From Thermoplasmata archaeon (lineage in GTDB: Archaea; Thermoplasmatota; Thermoplasmata; Lutacidiplasmatales; UBA184), in contig JASHSX010000065.1 of assembly GCA_030040865.1 (NCBI GenBank), positions 1 to 5,827 of the forward strand: a stretch of DNA of 5,827 nucleotides, in the 5' to 3' direction. Position 1 is the stretch's first letter. The number at the start of each line of letters is the position of its first letter. Shown in pieces: positions 1-3,628 of this stretch. The notes beneath the pieces were generated by a model. That model ran no database searches. It was not told the DNA's origin and saw only the letters and a program-made list of their open reading frames with translations. Position numbers and translations under genes: made by a program.

Positions 1-270
1 GCGCGTTCCCGGGAAGAACGGGAGCGTGTAATTCTTCCAATCGATCGTCGTGGTGAGCTCCGTCCATCCTGCCGGGAACGGACAAGTGGAGGTGCACGAA
101 GCAGCGACGGCAGTGGTCAATGGTGTCTCAATTCCCGCCCCGGATTGAGCGGTCGCCCCCGTTGCCATATCCACCGCGAGGAGCGTGAGCATGAGCAAAA
201 TTGCCCCGAGCATATGGCGCCGCGCGGTCCCGCGGTGCGCCGTTCCCCAATACTCGGTGCTACCCTTCAT
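1..270 (-). CDS. Secreted protein of unknown function, N-terminal 90 residues only
   Basis: This open frame runs from an ATG at 270-268 off the left edge with no stop, so only the N-terminus is seen. Residues 1-20 are polar and basic and end in ARRHML (R17, R18), a loose twin-arginine-like motif. Residues 21-33 are hydrophobic (LGAILLMLTLLAV), and an AxA site at 39-41 (ATA before QSG) fits signal peptidase cleavage. The start of the mature part is rich in Thr and Ala, has a Cx3C pair (C59, C63) and then aromatic and proline residues (DWKNYTLPFFPG). I do not recognise the family. The protein is probably exported and lies on the cell surface or outside the cell. A second ATG at 213-211 (M20) would also give a signal peptide but drops the RR pair. 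A weak GATATC AT patch at 314-319 is the only promoter-like element upstream. D34 makes the hydrophobic stretch short, so Sec versus Tat export is open. Confidence 0.6.
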   Translation of the reverse strand, partial: MKGSTEYWGTAHRGTARRHMLGAILLMLTLLAVDMATGATAQSGAGIETPLTTAVAASCTSTCPFPAGWTELTTTIDWKNYTLPFFPGTR

Positions 271-444
271 TCGAAGCGTTCGTTCCCCGGTGGCGAGGGC
301 CAGAATGTCCCCCGATATCCAATCTCGTTCGGCTCTTGAGAGCGCGCGGGCCGCGGGTGGGTGAACTGGATGTTGCACCCATCGGTTGGTCGTGGGGTCG
401 GAGCCTGGGCACCGCGAGTCACCCTCGAACCATTTCTCGCCGTG

Positions 445-789
445 TCACTTCGGTAGCTTCGCCCGGGAGAGCCGTCGAAGCAGCCGCGGAACCTCGTCCG
501 AAACGAGTCGCCAGAGTAGTTCAGGATCGATCTCCGCGTAGTCGTGCGTCAGGAGCTGCCGGACCTCGCCGATTCGAGACCGATCCAGAGGCGGATTGGC
601 AGCGTAGAAGCTGTCCCCTTGACGATTGATCGACTCGAAGGCTTTCCGGACCTCTCCTTCGATGAGCCTCCGAGTGTCGGGATTCTGCTCGTCGAAAAAT
701 GCAGCTCGGCCGCGCCGAGCGTACTGGACGGAGTTCTGGAAATGCTCGATCGCCAGCGATAGACGTTCCCGGGTGCGGTCGACGGTCAC
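445..789 (-). CDS. hepT: HepT-like HEPN-domain RNase toxin of a HEPN/MNT module
   Basis: This 114-residue, mostly helical protein has the size usual for HepT (DUF86). HepT proteins are HEPN-fold toxins that act as RNases once freed from their MNT nucleotidyltransferase partner. The signature is RQLLTHDY at residues 77-84, which is the RX4HXY motif (R77, H82, Y84), followed by the typical IDPELLW stretch. In characterised MntA-HepT pairs the Tyr of this motif is AMPylated by MntA, so Y84 is the predicted target here. The start is a GTG at 789-787 that overlaps the TGA stop of the upstream nucleotidyltransferase gene by four bases (GTGA), which indicates translational coupling in one operon. 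The frame stays open upstream through the partner gene to an ATG at 1179, but that extension is antitoxin sequence read in the wrong frame and is not part of this protein. The C-terminus is basic (RLLRRLSRAKLPK). Family assignment is firm; RNase activity and toxicity are inferred from relatives. Confidence 0.85.
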   Translation of the reverse strand: MTVDRTRERLSLAIEHFQNSVQYARRGRAAFFDEQNPDTRRLIEGEVRKAFESINRQGDSFYAANPPLDRSRIGEVRQLLTHDYAEIDPELLWRLVSDEVPRLLRRLSRAKLPK

Positions 790-1214
790 AGCGGAATCGC
801 CTCGGCGATCACCTGAGGCTGGACCAGCCAGTGGAGCGACTGTTCCGAGACCACATCGACCTCCCGCCCGATCAGTTTTCGGAGCTCCCGGCGCAACGCC
901 AACGGGTCGAAACGGCGACCGAGCGGGCTTACCAACAGGTCCAGGTCGCTCGCGAGGGTGGCTTCGCGACGGGCGACCGAGCCGAACACTCGGACCTCGC
1001 CGGCCCCGTACTCCCTCGCCAACCTCAGCAGTTCGACTCGTTTGGTACCGATCACCGCGTCGATACCGAGCCCTCCTCCGTAGGTCGGGACTCGGAGTCG
1101 GGGAGTCTGGAAGTATGGGGACTTGCACCGCGGGCAGATGCGCACGTGGACGCGACGCGGGAACCAATAGTATCCACACCGGTAACAGTGGGCCGGCGGG
1201 TGCGCCATTTTCAT
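786..1214 (-). CDS. mntA: Zinc-ribbon/MNT minimal nucleotidyltransferase, predicted MntA-type antitoxin
   Basis: The protein has 142 residues in two parts. Residues 10-35 form a C4 zinc ribbon (C10xxC13, then C27PRC30 and KSPYF), and residues from about 54 to 142 form a minimal nucleotidyltransferase domain. The catalytic motif is intact: G78-S79, ten residues, then D90-L-D92, with a third acid at D120 (VDVV). MntA proteins neutralise HepT by transferring AMP to the Tyr of its RX4HXY motif, and HepT is encoded directly downstream with a four-base overlap. Standard MntA lacks a zinc ribbon, so the extra domain may bind nucleic acid or the partner. I chose the ATG at 1214 because a TATA-like box lies about 30 bases upstream, as expected for a leaderless archaeal message. 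An ATG at 1208 is equally acceptable. The ATG at 1241 is unlikely because it falls between the arms of the operator-like repeat. The NTase call is firm; the antitoxin role rests on context. Confidence 0.85.
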   Translation of the reverse strand: MKMAHPPAHCYRCGYYWFPRRVHVRICPRCKSPYFQTPRLRVPTYGGGLGIDAVIGTKRVELLRLAREYGAGEVRVFGSVARREATLASDLDLLVSPLGRRFDPLALRRELRKLIGREVDVVSEQSLHWLVQPQVIAEAIPL

Positions 1215-1221
1215 CGGTGAA

Positions 1222-1253
1222 CGTAAGAATTTCTTTAGCATTAAATTCTTACG
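1222..1253. promoter_or_regulatory. Perfect 11-bp inverted repeat, likely operator of the HEPN/MNT operon
   Basis: The arms CGTAAGAATTT (1222-1232) and AAATTCTTACG (1243-1253) are exact reverse complements separated by ten bases. Arm centres are 21 bp apart, two turns of B-DNA, which suits a dimeric DNA-binding protein contacting one face of the helix. The repeat begins eight bases upstream of the chosen start at 1214 and contains the TATA-like box. A bound protein would therefore block the promoter. This fits autorepression, common in toxin-antitoxin operons, but the binding protein is unknown; the zinc-ribbon antitoxin is a candidate. Confidence 0.65.
1240..1247 (-). promoter_or_regulatory. 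TATA-like box for the HEPN/MNT operon
   Basis: On the minus strand this reads AATTTAAT, in an AT-rich patch within GC-rich DNA. It lies 26-33 bases upstream of the ATG at 1214, the normal position of an archaeal TATA box if transcription begins at the start codon. No Shine-Dalgarno sequence precedes the start, consistent with a leaderless message. It lies between and partly inside the arms of the inverted repeat. Confidence 0.45.
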
Positions 1254-1368
1254 CTGAGCCCACCCCGACCAGGTTACCGGGGGATCGGTTGAACCGCGTG
1301 CGGCAGGATGGTGACTCGCCGGACCGGTAGCGCCGCGCCCGCCGAGATGGGTCAGGCTACGGACCCCT

Positions 1369-2334
1369 TCAGGGCACGGAACCGGACAGGATCGTCATCA
1401 GTTTGGCTGGATCGATGTTACCGCCCGAGACTAGCGCGACCGCAGTGGCCGGAACGGGATCCTCGAGTCGTGCGGCCGCGACCGCGGTACCGGCCGCACC
1501 CTCGGCGACGACATGGTGTCGTTCGAAGAGGTATCGGATCGCGCTCGCGGTGTCCGCCAGGGAGACTACACGGGACTCCGACACGAGGCCGTTCAACCGC
1601 TCCCACATCTCCGGAAAGACGCTGGAGGCGCCGGAGCCGTCGACGAAGCTCGGGGTCCGAGTCACTTGGCTGGGCCGACCCTGCTTCAACGACTCGGAAT
1701 AGGCCGTTGCCGTCTCCGGCTCCACGGCGATCACCCGAACGGACGGAGCGAGATTTCGCAGCGCGGAGGCGACCCCCCCGATCAGTCCTCCGCCACCGAT
1801 CGGGACGAAGACGGTGTCGACCTCGGGTAGATCTTCGAATATCTCGAGACCGCAGGTGCCGTTACCGGCGAGCATGTCCGGGTGGTTGAACGGCGGCACG
1901 TAGAGACGATCTTGCAAGGGAGGATAGGCGCCCTTGAGCGTGATATCCCAGACCTGGTCCCACGGAAGCTGGACGATCTCGGCGCCATACCGGCGAATTC
2001 CCTCGAGTTTTGCCTTGGGCGCGGTGTCGGGGACGATTGTGGTGCAGGGTACCCCGAGCCGTCTCGCGTGCCATGCGAGGGCTTGGGCCATATTCCCCGC
2101 GCTGGTTGTGTACACTCCGCGGACCGGACCCCGCTCCAGCGCCGAAAGAATGGAATTTCCGGCGCCACGCACCTTGAACGACCCAGTCGGTTGCAGGCTG
2201 TCGAGTTTGAGAAAAATCCGGTGGCCGACTTCGGACCCGTCGAGCGGGATCAAGGGGGTTCGGAGTATGCTCGTACCGAGCCGTTTGCGCGCGTCTCGAA
2301 TCGCTCCGATGGTGATCGGCCTTGGGTCGGTCAT
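1369..2334 (-). CDS. PLP-dependent threonine/serine dehydratase-like enzyme (fold type II)
   Basis: The 321-residue protein belongs to the tryptophan synthase beta/threonine dehydratase superfamily. Relatives deaminate L-threonine or L-serine to 2-oxobutyrate or pyruvate plus ammonia, in the cytoplasm. Visible motifs in order are GSFKVRGA with the PLP lysine K54, the asparagine loop TTSAGNMAQALAW (76-88, N81), the phosphate-binding glycine loop GGGGLIGG (180-187), the DGSG turn (232-235) and SGGNID (303-308), whose Ser should bond the PLP ring nitrogen. There is no C-terminal ACT-type regulatory domain, so it is the short form rather than the allosteric biosynthetic one. The asparagine loop departs from the usual SSGNHAQ: His is replaced by M82, so the substrate could differ (another hydroxy-amino acid, or a racemase role). 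The ATG at 2334 is the first in frame and gives a normal N-terminus. The gene has 100-base gaps on both sides, so it is probably transcribed alone. Confidence 0.88.
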   Translation of the reverse strand: MTDPRPITIGAIRDARKRLGTSILRTPLIPLDGSEVGHRIFLKLDSLQPTGSFKVRGAGNSILSALERGPVRGVYTTSAGNMAQALAWHARRLGVPCTTIVPDTAPKAKLEGIRRYGAEIVQLPWDQVWDITLKGAYPPLQDRLYVPPFNHPDMLAGNGTCGLEIFEDLPEVDTVFVPIGGGGLIGGVASALRNLAPSVRVIAVEPETATAYSESLKQGRPSQVTRTPSFVDGSGASSVFPEMWERLNGLVSESRVVSLADTASAIRYLFERHHVVAEGAAGTAVAAARLEDPVPATAVALVSGGNIDPAKLMTILSGSVP

Positions 2335-2363
2335 GGGTTCGCCAGCGTGACCACGGCGAGCCC

Positions 2364-2386
2364 AGCCGGGTCCGGCTCATTATGGT
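2364..2386 (-). promoter_or_regulatory. Candidate promoter and palindromic site before the dehydratase gene
   Basis: On the minus strand an AT-containing element ACCATAATGA (2377-2386) is the only TATA-like patch in this intergenic. It would place transcription start near 2356, leaving a leader of about 20 bases. Directly beside it is AGCCGG-GT-CCGGCT (2364-2377), a 6-bp inverted repeat with a 2-base spacer, placed where a repressor would interfere with initiation. Both elements are short and could occur by chance in GC-rich DNA. Confidence 0.25.
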
Positions 2387-2404
2387 ACCTCGGCCGGAGC
2401 CTCT

Positions 2405-2430
2405 CCCGCGTAGGTCTAGACCCTAGCGGG
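2405..2430 (-). other. Stem-loop just after the methyltransferase gene
   Basis: CCCGC (2405-2409) pairs with GCGGG (2426-2430), and after one bulged G, TAGG (2411-2414) pairs with CCTA (2422-2425), leaving a seven-base loop TCTAGAC. It begins nine bases after the methyltransferase stop codon (TAG, 2441-2439) in the direction of transcription. No T-run follows, so it is not a standard intrinsic terminator. It could stabilise the 3' end of the methyltransferase message or separate it from the dehydratase gene. Confidence 0.35.
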
Positions 2431-2438
2431 CGGCGAAA

Positions 2439-3152
2439 CTAGCCTCGGGCCGCCGGCTGAAGGCCCACACGGCGGACGAGTTCCGCGGTGTAGCCCGCGA
2501 GGACGGTCAGCGGTCGGCGCTCCCGCTGGACCTGGCGCGTCAACCGTCCAGTTCGGGGTCGATATTCGATCCGCTCGACGCGAAACTCCGACTCGAACGA
2601 CTCCGTTATCTCGCCAACCGATAGCCGATGGGGCGGACCCCATGTCCCGGTCTCCTCGCGAGCGACCCAGAAGACCACGAGGGTGGCACCGGGACGGAGG
2701 ATCCGAGCAACTCCCTGCGAGTAGGCCCGTCGGTGCCGCTTCCGAAGCGTGTGAAAGCACCCGACGTCGACCGCGCCCCGAAAGCGGCGTGCCGGGAGTT
2801 CGCTCCGCAGGATGTCGTCCACTCGGAAGTCGGCCAGTCGATTCTCAGGCGTCCGCCGTGACTTGGCGGCCGCTATCGCGGCGGGCGCGAGGTCTATGCC
2901 GGTAGCTCGAAAGCCTCGCGACGCGAGCCACAGCGCGTTCGTTCCGAGACCGCAGCCGATATCGAGGATTGGGCCCGGCGGCTTCAGTCGACCCGACTCG
3001 ACGGCTCGAACGAGCGGGGGATATGGCTCCTGGGCGAACCATGGCAGGTCCCGTAGTGGACTGCCCGAATAGAGGCGGTTCCACATCGCCCGGTCGGCCT
3101 TCGACGTGCCGGAGGGGGGCCGGAACTCGGTTTTCAACTTCGACTCGGACAT
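2439..3152 (-). CDS. Class I SAM-dependent methyltransferase, substrate unknown
   Basis: From the ATG at 3152 the protein has 237 residues. Family features in order: an N-terminal W-N-R-L-Y-S segment (24-29) and PWF (37-39) as seen in TehB/thiopurine-methyltransferase-like proteins, the glycine-rich SAM loop ILDIGCGLG (62-70), the ribose-binding acid in TGIDL (D87), an acidic VDD (111-113) that should contact adenine, and VDVGCFHTL (128-136), typical post-motif of this small-molecule methyltransferase group. It is a soluble enzyme using S-adenosylmethionine; the acceptor cannot be told from sequence. The frame is open upstream to an ATG at 3323, giving 294 residues, but that extra 57-residue stretch is low-complexity (Arg, Pro, Gln) and precedes the natural start of the fold, so the shorter form is preferred. 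Only a weak AAGG lies upstream of the chosen ATG, with a poor TATA-like TTCTATCG at 3183-3190. It stands alone, with a 476-base gap on its upstream side. Confidence 0.85.
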   Translation of the reverse strand: MSESKLKTEFRPPSGTSKADRAMWNRLYSGSPLRDLPWFAQEPYPPLVRAVESGRLKPPGPILDIGCGLGTNALWLASRGFRATGIDLAPAAIAAAKSRRTPENRLADFRVDDILRSELPARRFRGAVDVGCFHTLRKRHRRAYSQGVARILRPGATLVVFWVAREETGTWGPPHRLSVGEITESFESEFRVERIEYRPRTGRLTRQVQRERRPLTVLAGYTAELVRRVGLQPAARG

Positions 3153-3373
3153 TCGAGGATCCTTCAAGGACAACCGGATGCGATAGAAGGCAGCGACTTC
3201 CTCTTTCGCTGTAATTTCGAAGCTCGGCGTTAGTCGCGTCGGTTGACGTTCGGGCTGGCGAAAAGCGAGCGTAGCTGATGGGACCCGCGACCCGGCGTGC
3301 TGTGCGGGTGCACTCTGTCGCACCGGCGCAGGCTGCCCGCCTACGGTTCACCGTCGGGTGGCCGAACAGGCTA

Positions 3374-3421
3374 GTTAACATTTGAACGTTAATTAACAAA
3401 ACGACGCGGCCGGATGTTAAC
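3374..3421. promoter_or_regulatory. AT-rich island with spaced GTTAA repeats, candidate promoter/operator
   Basis: GTTAAC occurs at 3374-3379 and 3416-3421, and GTTAATTAAC, itself a 10-bp palindrome, at 3388-3397. The starts are 14 and 28 bases apart, multiples of the same step. The segment 3375-3392 (TTAACATTTGAACGTTAA) matches its own reverse complement at 14 of 18 positions. The TTAATTAA core could serve as a TATA box in either direction. No gene starts close by on either strand: the methyltransferase ATG is over 200 bases away. A role as operator, promoter or terminator cannot be separated by reading alone. Confidence 0.35.
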
Positions 3422-3430
3422 GGGCATCCG
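3388..3430 (-). terminator. Candidate terminator for the peptidase transcript
   Basis: Reading the minus strand, CGGATG (3430-3425) pairs with CATCCG (3416-3411), a 6-bp stem with an eight-base loop. About six bases further comes a T-rich tract, TTTTGTTAATTAAC, at 3401-3388. Archaeal termination relies on T-rich tracts and bacterial intrinsic termination on hairpin plus T-tract, so the arrangement suits either. It lies about 200 bases after the peptidase stop codon, which would mean a long 3' untranslated region. It shares bases with the GTTAAC island. Confidence 0.35.
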
Positions 3431-3628
3431 ATACGTCCCGGGAGCCCACGGTCACCCTACGGCTTCTCTCGAAAACCGTACGACCCATCTCCGTTAGAGT
3501 GGCCCGCTTCGGACAGTCGGGTTGCAAACGTTGTTGCAGCTACTTCGCCGGCAAGACTCGACGGGATCCCAGTCCCAGCCTCGGAGGCCCCATGCCAACC
3601 CCGGTTTCACCGAGAGGCTCGATCCCTG

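Larger units (their letters stand above)
3153..3628. other. Long intergenic region without a convincing gene
   Basis: This gap separates the peptidase stop from the methyltransferase start. Its middle (3371-3421) is an AT-rich island, annotated separately, and the rest is as GC-rich as the genes. All frames are broken or have arginine/proline-rich translations typical of non-coding GC-rich DNA. The best small minus-strand frame, 3488-3417 (23 codons from an ATG), lacks a spaced ribosome-binding site and shows no domain; its open frame extends upstream to a stop near 3527 without another ATG. I looked for tRNA arms and found none that complete a cloverleaf. If the AT island is a minus-strand promoter, 3365-3153 would be an untranslated leader of roughly 210 bases or a small RNA. 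Confidence 0.5.

Noticed and set aside
201..629. Plus-strand open frame across the left intergenic
   Set aside because: It overlaps hepT and the signal-peptide gene on the opposite strand and its product is arginine/proline-rich with no motif.
790..1179. N-terminal extension of the HepT frame to an ATG at 1179
   Set aside because: The extra 130 residues are the antitoxin gene read in another frame, rich in Arg and Pro. HepT proteins are about 110-140 residues and the GTG at 789 gives the normal length.
1254..1368. Possible tRNA (GGTTCAACC resembling a T-loop) between the dehydratase and the nucleotidyltransferase genes
   Set aside because: The flanking bases do not form a 5-bp T-stem and no acceptor or anticodon arm can be built on either strand.
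3417..3488. Small minus-strand peptide beginning MGRTVFERSRR
   Set aside because: Only 23 codons, a GGAG directly touching the ATG rather than spaced from it, and the stop lies inside the GTTAAC island; not enough to call a gene.
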